Source of the DNA: Candidatus Babeliales bacterium
GTDB lineage: Bacteria; Babelota; Babeliae; Babelales; RVW-14
Reading direction: 5' to 3'
Assembly: GCA_019746485.1 (NCBI GenBank)
Contig: JAIERW010000001.1
Span: 132,917-196,916, forward strand
DNA: 64,000 nucleotides
In this document: in pieces, positions 18,462-25,798 of the stretch
Layout of the letters: every line of letters starts with the position of its first letter
Position numbering within the stretch: position 1 is the first letter of the stretch
The notes under the pieces: model-generated
Seen by the model: the letters and a program-made list of their open reading frames with translations, nothing else
The model's database searches: none
What the model was told of the DNA's origin: nothing
Position numbers and translations under genes: made by a program

Positions 18462-18744
18462 CTTCTAGCTCTTTCCATCTATTTTTTATATTTTTCAAAA
18501 ATTCTGCATCAACATCCCAAACATCAATAACATCAACTTTACAGGGAATCGTCGAGTCATAAATATCATTTTTTATCGCACGCATCAAAGATTCTTCTAC
18601 TTTATGCCCACAATCTAAAGCCAAATCAATATCAGAATATGGCTGAACATTTTCAGTCACTTGAGAACCAAATAAGTAAATCTTTGCTTGAGGCAGATGA
18701 TTTTTAATAATTGAAATAAGAATTTCTTTGTAACGTTCTTTCAT
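18448..18744 (-). CDS. Minimal nucleotidyltransferase (MNT, MntA/HI0073-like)
   Basis: 98-residue Pol-beta-fold nucleotidyltransferase. LFGSQ...SDIDLAL near residues 24-42 fits the GS-x10-D-x-D metal-binding motif exactly, and KVDVIDVWDVD near 70 supplies the third acidic strand. In MntA/HepT systems this enzyme neutralises the HEPN toxin by AMPylating a tyrosine. Gene order here is nucleotidyltransferase first. No mobile genes or repeats are visible on either side of this copy, unlike the second pair at 34404-35119. Confidence 0.85.
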   Translation of the reverse strand: MKERYKEILISIIKNHLPQAKIYLFGSQVTENVQPYSDIDLALDCGHKVEESLMRAIKNDIYDSTIPCKVDVIDVWDVDAEFLKNIKNRWKELEDVQR

Positions 18745-18840
18745 AACAACGCCCTTTAAGCCTTCAAAAAAGTAGCTTATCTTTCTAAAGCAAGATAAAA
18801 CATTGCAAAAAAAAGTCCATTACCATAAAAAAAAGATAAA

Positions 18841-19683
18841 CTATAAGCTCTTTTGTATCTTCAAAATCATGGTCTCTGCATTTTTTTCGTTATTGTACCG
18901 TGCTTCATAACGGTTCACGAGCCAACCAAGACCATTAAAAAAGCCATTGATTAGCGGCAAGAACGGGTACGAAATAACTTTGTACAACCAACGCAACACA
19001 CCAGGAACTTTTTTAGAGTGCAACAGCTTGGCGTCCAGACGGGCAACTGGGTAATAAAAACGATTGTAAACTTTTGCCTTCAGCTGATGGCACTCAAACC
19101 ACCCTTCAACAATTTCCAGCCCGTGCTTAGCAAGTAATGTTTTTACCTCTTCAAACGAATAGTGCTTGTAGTGCCCGTACGGCTGATGCCGGTACCACCG
19201 CGGGCTCTTTTCAGCTGGGCCTTGCACCACAAAGTTGGGTGTGGTTAAAAAAATAACCCCGTCACTGGCAAGAACCTTGGGCAAAGCACTTAAAAAATTG
19301 TCTACATCTTCCAGCGGAATATGCTCAAAAACTTCGGCCAGCAAAATAAAGTCGAAAGGCTTTTCTTGCTCCAGCGCGGGGACCAAGTCTTGTAACAAGC
19401 CCTCGCGCAACATAACGTTGGGGCAGGCCTGGCGCACGCGGTCCCAACTGTGCTTGTTGCCTTGAACCTCAATGGCAACCCCCTGCTTAAAAAACTCAGC
19501 CAACAGCCTGGTCAGGCGGCCGTCCCCTGCGCCCACGTCTAAAAACCGACCCCGCTTGGCGCCAAATATAACCTTTTCAAGCTGCCCAAGCCAAAACCTC
19601 ACAGCGTAGTCAGGCAGACGGTTTGAAAAGCCGGTATGAATTTGACCTTGCTTGTACAATGAAGTATAACGGGTATACAGCAT
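18841..19683 (-). CDS. SAM-dependent methyltransferase, class I
   Basis: 280 residues; motif I FLDVGAGDGRLTRLLAEF near residue 46, VAIEVQGNKHSWDRV at strand 2, DFILLAEVFEHIPLEDVDNF and GVIFLTTPNFVVQGP later, typical of Methyltransf_23/UbiG-like enzymes. A C-terminal segment (PGVLRWLYKVISYPFLPL) may touch the membrane. The start is the ATG at 19683, with GGAG 7 bases before it; an in-frame GTG at 19689 is too close to that site. It stands alone at the edge of the glycan locus and probably modifies a glycan, but a lipid substrate is possible. Confidence 0.82.
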   Translation of the reverse strand: MLYTRYTSLYKQGQIHTGFSNRLPDYAVRFWLGQLEKVIFGAKRGRFLDVGAGDGRLTRLLAEFFKQGVAIEVQGNKHSWDRVRQACPNVMLREGLLQDLVPALEQEKPFDFILLAEVFEHIPLEDVDNFLSALPKVLASDGVIFLTTPNFVVQGPAEKSPRWYRHQPYGHYKHYSFEEVKTLLAKHGLEIVEGWFECHQLKAKVYNRFYYPVARLDAKLLHSKKVPGVLRWLYKVISYPFLPLINGFFNGLGWLVNRYEARYNNEKNAETMILKIQKSL

Positions 19684-19816
19684 AAGCACGCTCCTTTTTG
19701 GTGGTTTTTAGGCTAGATGACGAAGTTTTTTTTTCATGGTAAACTTAAGTCTAGATCGTATAAATAAGCAAGTAAATACACCTGAATTTTGATGATAAAC
19801 CAAGGAGCCACCAGCG

Positions 19817-20323
19817 ATGGAAGCAGAAGATATAAAAAACGAAGAACTTAACGATCAAACCGAAGAACAAACTCAGGCAGTTGAGCCACAACAAGCACAC
19901 GAAACATTTCAAGAAAAGTTCATAAAACTCAGCGCTGATTTAGAAAACTACAAACGCCGTGTAAGTAGAGAACGTGCTGAATGGATGGATATGGCGCAAG
20001 TACATCTTTTGGTTGCCCTGTTGCCTATTTTTGACGAACTTGACCGCGCTCTTGCCTTGGCAAGCGCTGCACAAACAGACAGCACTAACAATGCCTGGCT
20101 TGATGGCTTGAAATTAATTCAAAAAAATTGGCAGAAAAAGCTTGAAGAAATTCATGTTAAAGTGATTGATGCAACAGGTATTTTTAACCCTGAATTGCAT
20201 GAAGCGTTGATGCAAGTTGAAGACCCTGAAAAAGAATCTGGTCAAATTGTCCAAGTGTTTCACAAAGGCTATACCTTTAAAGACAAAGCAATTGTGCATG
20301 CAAAGGTAAGCGTCGCTAAATAA
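19817..20323 (+). CDS. grpE: Nucleotide exchange factor GrpE
   Basis: Co-chaperone that releases ADP from DnaK. 168 residues: an acidic Gln/Glu-rich tail (1-30), a long coiled coil including LSADLENYKRRVSRERAEW, and the compact C-terminal domain with NPELHEALMQVEDPEKESG and VFHKGYTFKDKAIVHAKV, the standard GrpE signature. AGGAG lies about 10 bases before the ATG. No dnaK or dnaJ is visible; the neighbours are pssA (7 bases on) and an HtrA protease, so this may be a loose stress/envelope operon. Confidence 0.95.
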   Translation: MEAEDIKNEELNDQTEEQTQAVEPQQAHETFQEKFIKLSADLENYKRRVSRERAEWMDMAQVHLLVALLPIFDELDRALALASAAQTDSTNNAWLDGLKLIQKNWQKKLEEIHVKVIDATGIFNPELHEALMQVEDPEKESGQIVQVFHKGYTFKDKAIVHAKVSVAK

Positions 20324-20330
20324 AAAGATT

Positions 20331-21095
20331 ATGATTGTGCGCATACTGCGAAAAAAAATCTCTTCGTCAGCCCGCCCTTACCGGCGGGTTATTAGCTTTA
20401 AGCGATTTACCAGGCGCGCAAACCTTAATCAACTTCCCAACTTAATAACGCTGGGCAACGCTTTTTTTGGCTTTACTTCAATGGTTTTTGCAGCACACGG
20501 CAACTTTGCCGCAGCAAGCTATTTCATTTTGCTGGGCGCGCTGATGGACGCTCTGGATGGCCGCGTTGCGCGCTATGTTGGCGTTACCAGCGAGCTGGGT
20601 TTACAACTCGATTCACTCAGTGATGCCATTTCATTTTGCATGGCACCCGCCTTTTTAACTTACTTTTGGGTCTTGCGCAAGGTTGGCTTTTTTGGCTACC
20701 TTGCCTGCGCCTTTTTTTTGCTGGCAGGCATTGCCCGCTTGGCAAAGTTTAATATCACCAGCCACGAGCAAGTAACTTCGTTTGGCGGCATGCCTACCAC
20801 ATTGGCAGGCTGTTTTTTGGTGACCGTGCTGCTCAATAGCAAAACAGCGTTACTGCAGCCACCGTTTATTTTTTTTATTTTAGGACTTATTATTTTTCTT
20901 GGGCTGCTCATGGTCAGCCCAATACGCTTTCCCAGCTTTAAAAAAATGAGCAAAAATTGGTATGTGCTGGGCAGCTTACTCTGTGCAGCCTTCGTTATTA
21001 GCATGGGTTTTCTTAAAGTATTACTTTTACTTTTTCTTGCCTACTTTGCTTTTACGTTTATTCAGCCATTTGTTACCATCGTACGAAAACAATAA
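20331..21095 (+). CDS. pssA: CDP-diacylglycerol-serine O-phosphatidyltransferase
   Basis: Inner-membrane enzyme making phosphatidylserine from CDP-diacylglycerol. The full CDP-alcohol phosphotransferase motif is present: D73, D76-G77, A80-R81, G90, D94 and D98 with correct spacings. NLITLGNAFFGF before it and several helices after it fit PssA of the membrane-bound type. 254 residues, with about 30 basic residues in front (KKISSSARPYRRV...). The ATG follows grpE by 7 bases. A phosphatidylglycerophosphate synthase is the alternative, but the NxxTLGNxxxG context favours PssA. Confidence 0.88.
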   Translation: MIVRILRKKISSSARPYRRVISFKRFTRRANLNQLPNLITLGNAFFGFTSMVFAAHGNFAAASYFILLGALMDALDGRVARYVGVTSELGLQLDSLSDAISFCMAPAFLTYFWVLRKVGFFGYLACAFFLLAGIARLAKFNITSHEQVTSFGGMPTTLAGCFLVTVLLNSKTALLQPPFIFFILGLIIFLGLLMVSPIRFPSFKKMSKNWYVLGSLLCAAFVISMGFLKVLLLLFLAYFAFTFIQPFVTIVRKQ

Positions 21096-21116
21096 TTCTT
21101 GAAAAGGAGATCGTTC

Positions 21117-22781
21117 ATGCAATCACGCATCACCAAATTTCTTGCTTTGCCAATACTTGTCAGCCTTGCGCTGATTGGTGGCGGCATTTATTATCTTCAC
21201 GAGCGGCACAAAAAATTTGATCATCTGGAAAGCTTACTTGGTCAGTATGCATCAATGAAAGACTCACTAGAAAAAGCACTTGCGCATAAGCACGCGCCCA
21301 CGAGCACAGCAACAGTTGCCGAGCCTCAAGACGAAACAGCAATACCTTCCAGCTGGATCGACATTCAGAAAAAAGTAAAAAACACCGTCGTTCAGGTATT
21401 TGCTCAAGTTAATGAATTTAACTGGCTGGAACCTTACAAAACGCCCCGCCAAGGCGAGGGCGCCGGCAGTGGCTTTTTTATTAACAATCAAGGCCATGTA
21501 ATTACCAACTACCACGTTGTCATGCAGTCAACCAACATCGAAATTCAAATTCCCTTGTTTGGCATGGAGCGTTTTGATGCAAAACTTATTGGCGCCAGTC
21601 CCGAGCGCGATATTGCTTTACTTAAAGTTACCGATGAAGCGCTTGAAAAAATTAAACAAAAACTCGACCCAATCCCCTTTTTAGCATTTGATGATTCTGA
21701 TGCCGTTATCCGTTCGCAAGAAATCTTGGCACTTGGCTATCCACTCGCCCAAAGCAGGCTTAAAAGCACGCTGGGCATTGTAAGCGGACGCGAAACACTT
21801 GGCTATTTTGGCTACATTCAAGTAACCACACCACTCAATCCAGGTAACTCGGGCGGACCTGCACTCAACAACGCTGGCAAGGTGGTAGGCATTAACTCTC
21901 GCGGCGTTATGGGCGCACAAAGCGTTGGCTACATAATCCCCATCAACGAAGTTAAAAGCGCACTGAATGACCTGTATCGCGTTCCGTTACTGCGCAAGCC
22001 AACGCTGGGCTGCATCTTTACGTATGCAACACCAGAAATGGTGAGCTACCTGGGCAACCCAGATCAAGGCGGTTGGTACATTGCCAAAGTTTTTGACAAC
22101 ACGCTGTTAAAAAAAGCAGGCCTTAAAAAAGATGATATGCTCTACAAAGTTAATGGCTACCGCATAGACATGTACGGCGAGCTGGATGTGCCGTGGAGCG
22201 AAGATAAAGTATCGCTGTTTGAGCTACTCAACCGCTTCAAAATTGGTGATTCATTAAACTTTTCAATTTACCGACATGGCAAGCCGATGGAATTTGCCTT
22301 CAAACTGGACGACAGTTACTTGCCACCAATCCGCACCATTTATTCTGAGTTTGAACCACAAGCAACCGATTACGAAATTGTTGGCGGCATGGTGGTTATG
22401 CCACTTTCGCTCAACCACGTGGGCATTATGATTTCTGGCGTTCCAAGCTTGGTAAAATACGCCCAGCCCGATAAGCAGCACACGCCGGCATTGGTTATTA
22501 CCCACGTTTTACCAAACTCACAAGCATCGCGCGCACGCGTTTTGCGCCCTGGTGAGATTATTGCTGCAATCAATAACGAAAAAGTACAAACCTTGGACGA
22601 CTTGCGCAAAGCGGTTATGAAAAGCAAAGACAAAGAATTTTTAACGGTAAGAACCGACAATAACTTGTATGGCGTTTTATCGGTTGACCGCATTGTTAAA
22701 GACGAACCAATGCTTTCAGCGCAGTATTTTTATAAATCGTCACCACTCATTGAACAATTGCGAGAAGAAAAACGTGGCTAA
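21117..22781 (+). CDS. HtrA/Deg-type periplasmic serine protease, membrane-anchored
   Basis: Trypsin-fold protease for damaged envelope proteins. A signal anchor spans residues 8-27. The triad is H133 (NYHVV), D165 (ERDIALL) and S245 (GNSGGPAL). A first PDZ domain lies around 285-390. A segment with VGGMVVMPLSLNHVGIM and a second PDZ-like region (LVITHVLPNSQASRARVLRPG) follow, an arrangement closer to the Deg9-type proteases than to E. coli DegP. 554 residues from the ATG at 21117, chosen because AAAAGGAG lies 7 bases before it. The 3' end overlaps tlyA by 8 bases. Confidence 0.9.
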   Translation: MQSRITKFLALPILVSLALIGGGIYYLHERHKKFDHLESLLGQYASMKDSLEKALAHKHAPTSTATVAEPQDETAIPSSWIDIQKKVKNTVVQVFAQVNEFNWLEPYKTPRQGEGAGSGFFINNQGHVITNYHVVMQSTNIEIQIPLFGMERFDAKLIGASPERDIALLKVTDEALEKIKQKLDPIPFLAFDDSDAVIRSQEILALGYPLAQSRLKSTLGIVSGRETLGYFGYIQVTTPLNPGNSGGPALNNAGKVVGINSRGVMGAQSVGYIIPINEVKSALNDLYRVPLLRKPTLGCIFTYATPEMVSYLGNPDQGGWYIAKVFDNTLLKKAGLKKDDMLYKVNGYRIDMYGELDVPWSEDKVSLFELLNRFKIGDSLNFSIYRHGKPMEFAFKLDDSYLPPIRTIYSEFEPQATDYEIVGGMVVMPLSLNHVGIMISGVPSLVKYAQPDKQHTPALVITHVLPNSQASRARVLRPGEIIAAINNEKVQTLDDLRKAVMKSKDKEFLTVRTDNNLYGVLSVDRIVKDEPMLSAQYFYKSSPLIEQLREEKRG

Positions 22782-23514
22782 AGAAAAGAAGCGCTTAGAC
22801 GCCCTGATACAAGAGCTCTATCCTCATTTGACGCGCAACCAGATACAAAGCTTTATTGTGCAGGGCAAAGTTAAAGTTAACGACATTGTTAATACAAAAC
22901 CAGGAACTCAGGTTGGCCTTGATGCCGTTATTGGCATGGAGGCCGACCAACCAAAATTTGCCAGCCGTGCCGGCTTTAAGCTTGAAGCAGCACTGGAGCA
23001 TTTTAAGGTTGATGTTGCAGGCCTGGTTGCGCTTGACGCCGGCATTTCAACCGGTGGATTTACCGACTGCTTGCTGCAAAACGGTATTAAGCGCGTTTAC
23101 GGCATTGACGTTGGCTATGGCCAAGTGCATGAAAAAGTGCGCACCGACCCACGGTTGATTTTGATGGAAAAAACGAACCTGCGCCTTCTTGAAGGCCTGC
23201 CCGAAAAAGTAGACCTGGTCACGCTTGATTTGTCGTTTATCTCAATTTTAAAGGTCATGCCGGCACTGGTTAACGTTATCAAACCAACGAGCAAAATTAT
23301 CACACTCATCAAGCCTCAATTTGAAGCCGAACGGGAAGATATTCAACGCGGTGGCGTGGTGCGCGATGCAAGGGTTCATGAGCGCGTTATTGAAAAAGTT
23401 AAACAAGGCATGAAGGAATTTGGCTTTACCATGGTTGGCGTTATTGAATCGCCGATTGTTGGCGCTACTTCTGGCAATAAAGAGTTTCTTGCTTTGTTTA
23501 CTCAAGAAAATTAA
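22774..23514 (+). CDS. tlyA: TlyA-family rRNA (cytidine-2'-O)-methyltransferase
   Basis: Two-domain protein of 246 residues. Residues 1-60 form an S4 RNA-binding domain (KKRLDALIQELYPHLTRNQI). The rest is an FtsJ/RrmJ-like 2'-O-methyltransferase with FASRAGFKLEAAL, motif I LDAGISTGGFTDCLL, VDLVTLDLSFISILKVMP and IKPQFEAEREDIQRGGVVRD. In other bacteria TlyA methylates 16S and 23S rRNA; haemolysin annotations are historical. The start is GTG 22774, overlapping the protease by 8 bases, with GAGAAG upstream. Confidence 0.93.
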   Translation: MAKEKKRLDALIQELYPHLTRNQIQSFIVQGKVKVNDIVNTKPGTQVGLDAVIGMEADQPKFASRAGFKLEAALEHFKVDVAGLVALDAGISTGGFTDCLLQNGIKRVYGIDVGYGQVHEKVRTDPRLILMEKTNLRLLEGLPEKVDLVTLDLSFISILKVMPALVNVIKPTSKIITLIKPQFEAEREDIQRGGVVRDARVHERVIEKVKQGMKEFGFTMVGVIESPIVGATSGNKEFLALFTQEN

Positions 23515-23539
23515 TTTTAACTTTATGTGAGGAAATACA

Positions 23540-23878
23540 ATGTTAGTTCACCATAAAGATCTAAAGCCTGAGCGCTGGTACAGATTCACGCTCATGGAAC
23601 AGTTAGGAAATATTGGCAGCGACGTTATCAGGGCCATTGATTGGAAAAACAAGGGTCGTCTTGAAGACAGCAGATTTGCTATTGAACGCGCTCTTGAGCT
23701 GATCGACCTTACCGTTTCAGACCCTAAAAACAGAAAACGGCTCAGAGAAGTTTTGCGCACGCGAGAAGCTCTGGTAGATTATTTTTTCTGCGACAATGAA
23801 TATTCTACTTCAGATAAAATCTGGGAAGATTACTTTAATGACTTTGGCTATATCGCGGCAATGCAGCGCGGTAGATAA
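23540..23878 (+). CDS. Conserved-looking small helical protein of unknown function
   Basis: 112 residues, almost all predicted helix, charged and cytoplasmic (no signal or membrane segment). The pattern ERWYRFTLMEQLGNIGSDVIRA, then RFAIERALELIDLTVSDP and REVLRTREALVDYFF looks like a four-helix bundle. I have an impression of a conserved unnamed bacterial family but cannot name it. GTGAGGAAA precedes the ATG. It sits 25 bases after tlyA and 17 bases before the SET gene, so all three are probably cotranscribed. Confidence 0.65.
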   Translation: MLVHHKDLKPERWYRFTLMEQLGNIGSDVIRAIDWKNKGRLEDSRFAIERALELIDLTVSDPKNRKRLREVLRTREALVDYFFCDNEYSTSDKIWEDYFNDFGYIAAMQRGR

Positions 23879-23895
23879 AAACGAGGGAGCAGACC

Positions 23896-24318
23896 ATGAA
23901 ATGGTCAGAATTTTCTTTTATGCTCAAACCATCATCTTTGGGCGGCGTTGGCGTGTTTGCCGTGCATGATATCCCGGCGGGAACCCTACTTTTTAATAAA
24001 AACTTTGAACTGAGAACCATGAAAATAGCAGATGTTCCTGAGGCGTTGCGGCGATACTGCATTTACACCAGCGACACAGAATGCTTGTGCCCTGAGCGGT
24101 TTGATCGCATGGAAATTGGTTGGTACATCAATCATTCTGACACACCCAACATTGCAAAAAAGATCGATGATCAAAACCCCGACTTGCCAGCTTCAGTTGA
24201 TAGCATTAAAGCTCGTACCGTTTATGCCATTAAAGATATTAAATCTGGTGATGAAATTTTGATTGATTATAACTATCTTAATGAACCGGAACATTTGAAA
24301 GAAGATTATTATAAATAG
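23896..24318 (+). CDS. SET domain protein (putative lysine methyltransferase)
   Basis: 140 residues, essentially a bare SET domain. GVGVFAVHDIPAGTLLF is the N-terminal SET strand pair, GWYINHSDTPNI is the conserved NHS motif that binds SAM (usually NHSC), and VYAIKDIKSGDEILIDYNY is the C-terminal GEEL.DY region with the catalytic Tyr. The Cys-rich post-SET region is absent. SET proteins in intracellular bacteria can methylate host histones, but many are housekeeping or act on bacterial proteins. There is no signal peptide, so a secreted effector role would need another route. GAGGGAGCAG precedes the ATG. Confidence 0.85.
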   Translation: MKWSEFSFMLKPSSLGGVGVFAVHDIPAGTLLFNKNFELRTMKIADVPEALRRYCIYTSDTECLCPERFDRMEIGWYINHSDTPNIAKKIDDQNPDLPASVDSIKARTVYAIKDIKSGDEILIDYNYLNEPEHLKEDYYK

Positions 24319-24330
24319 CTTGCACAACGA

Positions 24331-24505
24331 CCCTTCGAGACGTCCAGCTTCGCTAATGCTACGCCGGACTCCTCAGGGAGAGCGGTGGTGTAGTAGCAAC
24401 CAGAACAAAAACATGCAAAATATAATACCGCTACACTTGCCAAAAAGTTATTTCTCCCCCGTCCTCCCTGAGGAGCTCTGAGTTTACGAAGAGCGTCTCG
24501 AAGGG
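24331..24505. repeat. REPIN-like inverted pair of hairpin repeats, copy A
   Basis: Left unit 24331-24380 begins CCCTTCGAGACG and ends CTCCTCAGGGAG; right unit 24464-24505 begins CTCCCTGAGGAG and ends CGTCTCGAAGGG, the exact reverse complements. Each unit also folds on itself: CCCT pairs with AGGG and GAG with CTC, and the centre closes through GTCC/GGAC (left) or GCTCT/AGAGC (right). Eighty-three bases of unrelated sequence separate the units. Intergenic, after the SET gene. Related copies are at 26306 and 50092. Confidence 0.8.
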
Positions 24506-24512
24506 CAAAAAT

Positions 24513-24547
24513 AAAAAAAAGCCGCAGTGTTTACTGCGGCTTTTTTT
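24513..24547. terminator. Bidirectional intrinsic terminator
   Basis: Perfect stem GCCGCAGT/ACTGCGGC with loop GTTT (24521-24540), preceded by a run of A and followed by seven T, so it can stop transcription from both sides. It lies between the convergent SET gene and the 24572 gene. Confidence 0.88.
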
Positions 24548-24571
24548 ATTAACTTAATTTAAGAGAAAAGC

Positions 24572-25702
24572 TTACGCTTGTACCTCTTCTTCAACTTCTG
24601 CATCAATGCTCATTTCAGCATCAAGATGAGCATCAGCTTCTTTTTGATTCTGTGCTTGAACAACTTTGTACGTAATCCATGCGCCAAGACCAACAGCAAG
24701 CGTGCCAGCAATAAGAGCTTCATGGCCTTCTATTTTTGCTTTGCACTCACTAACCTTTTTGCTTACTTTATTTCTTACTGGATCATAGACATTGCTCTTT
24801 AAAGCTTCTTTGCATGAATCAAAGAGTATCATGGTAGCAAGAGTAGCAATAATAGCACCGGCATAATCAACTGCCTTGAAATCATCGCTTCTTTTTTCAA
24901 TTGCATCAAATACAATTTCACCAAAGCTTCTACCAACTACTTTTGGGCTGCTAAATTTATGCTGAGTTTCCATGAAAATTTCTTGGCACGCCTTAAAAAA
25001 TGCACACACTTCTGGGTTTGCAGGATCTGCCAACTCAAAATAAGTTTCTAAGAAATCAACATCAGCTTGCGAAAGACCTTCAAGTCCTCGTGCATTTTCA
25101 AACAAATCTAGGCTATCGGTAATTTCAAGTACTAACAAAGGTTTCTTGCTTGGCAGAACCATAGTGTCGAATTTTTTTTCAAGATAGGTTCTAACCGCAC
25201 GAAAATCTTGCATATCACGCAAAACCCACTTCATAGGCATGCCTGTTTGATATTCATCTACCAATACGGACCCTGAATACTTTCTGTCTGGCAAAAAGCT
25301 AATTGTTTTAAGCGCATCATCCAAGAATTTACCAACAACAGTTTTGCGATAGCCACGGAACTTTTGATCAAGCTTCAAACCTGGATCGGCAAAAATAACC
25401 GTATTACGAATTGCTACCAAATTTTCCAAATCAGCAGCTTTTTTAGCACGACGAGGACCTTGTGCTTTATCAGTTGTTCCACACGCTACCGTAACAATTT
25501 CATTTTTTCCTGGATAAAAAGTAATCATGTACGGATCTTCACTGATCGTTTTGAAGAAACAAAATGATTGATCCAACGTTTTAAATTGCTTTCTCGATTC
25601 TTCAGACAACTCGCGACCTGCCATTAACGCTTGAACATCATAAGCAGACAACGTGCTCATAAAAAGAGCTGCAGATAAGGCAAAAAGATTTCTCATATTC
25701 AT
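24572..25702 (-). CDS. Exported protein with C-terminal membrane helix, unknown function
   Basis: 376 residues. Signal peptide in residues 1-20 (MNMRNLFALSAALFMSTLSA). A long soluble region with many charged residues follows, a hydrophobic stretch near 295 (YAGAIIATLATMILF) and another near 345 (HEALIAGTLAVGLGAWITY), then an acidic tail (EADAHLDAEMSIDAEVEEE). No family motif recognised. Start 25702 is chosen for the signal peptide and the upstream GGTGGAA; the frame is open to 25789. It is last of the glmM-DUF502-LptF/G run, 96 bases after the permease, and ends at a strong terminator. Confidence 0.6.
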   Translation of the reverse strand: MNMRNLFALSAALFMSTLSAYDVQALMAGRELSEESRKQFKTLDQSFCFFKTISEDPYMITFYPGKNEIVTVACGTTDKAQGPRRAKKAADLENLVAIRNTVIFADPGLKLDQKFRGYRKTVVGKFLDDALKTISFLPDRKYSGSVLVDEYQTGMPMKWVLRDMQDFRAVRTYLEKKFDTMVLPSKKPLLVLEITDSLDLFENARGLEGLSQADVDFLETYFELADPANPEVCAFFKACQEIFMETQHKFSSPKVVGRSFGEIVFDAIEKRSDDFKAVDYAGAIIATLATMILFDSCKEALKSNVYDPVRNKVSKKVSECKAKIEGHEALIAGTLAVGLGAWITYKVVQAQNQKEADAHLDAEMSIDAEVEEEVQA

Positions 25703-25798
25703 AATAATTCCACCGTAAAAAAACAAACTGACCCACAACGAAATAAATGCCCACAAGCATTTTGCATCGCTCATAGTGTAAGCAAACAATAATATTTT

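Noticed and set aside
18745-18840. Flanking duplication around the first MNT/HEPN pair, as at the second
   Set aside because: I compared the ends of the two methyltransferase genes and the gap and found no repeat of note.
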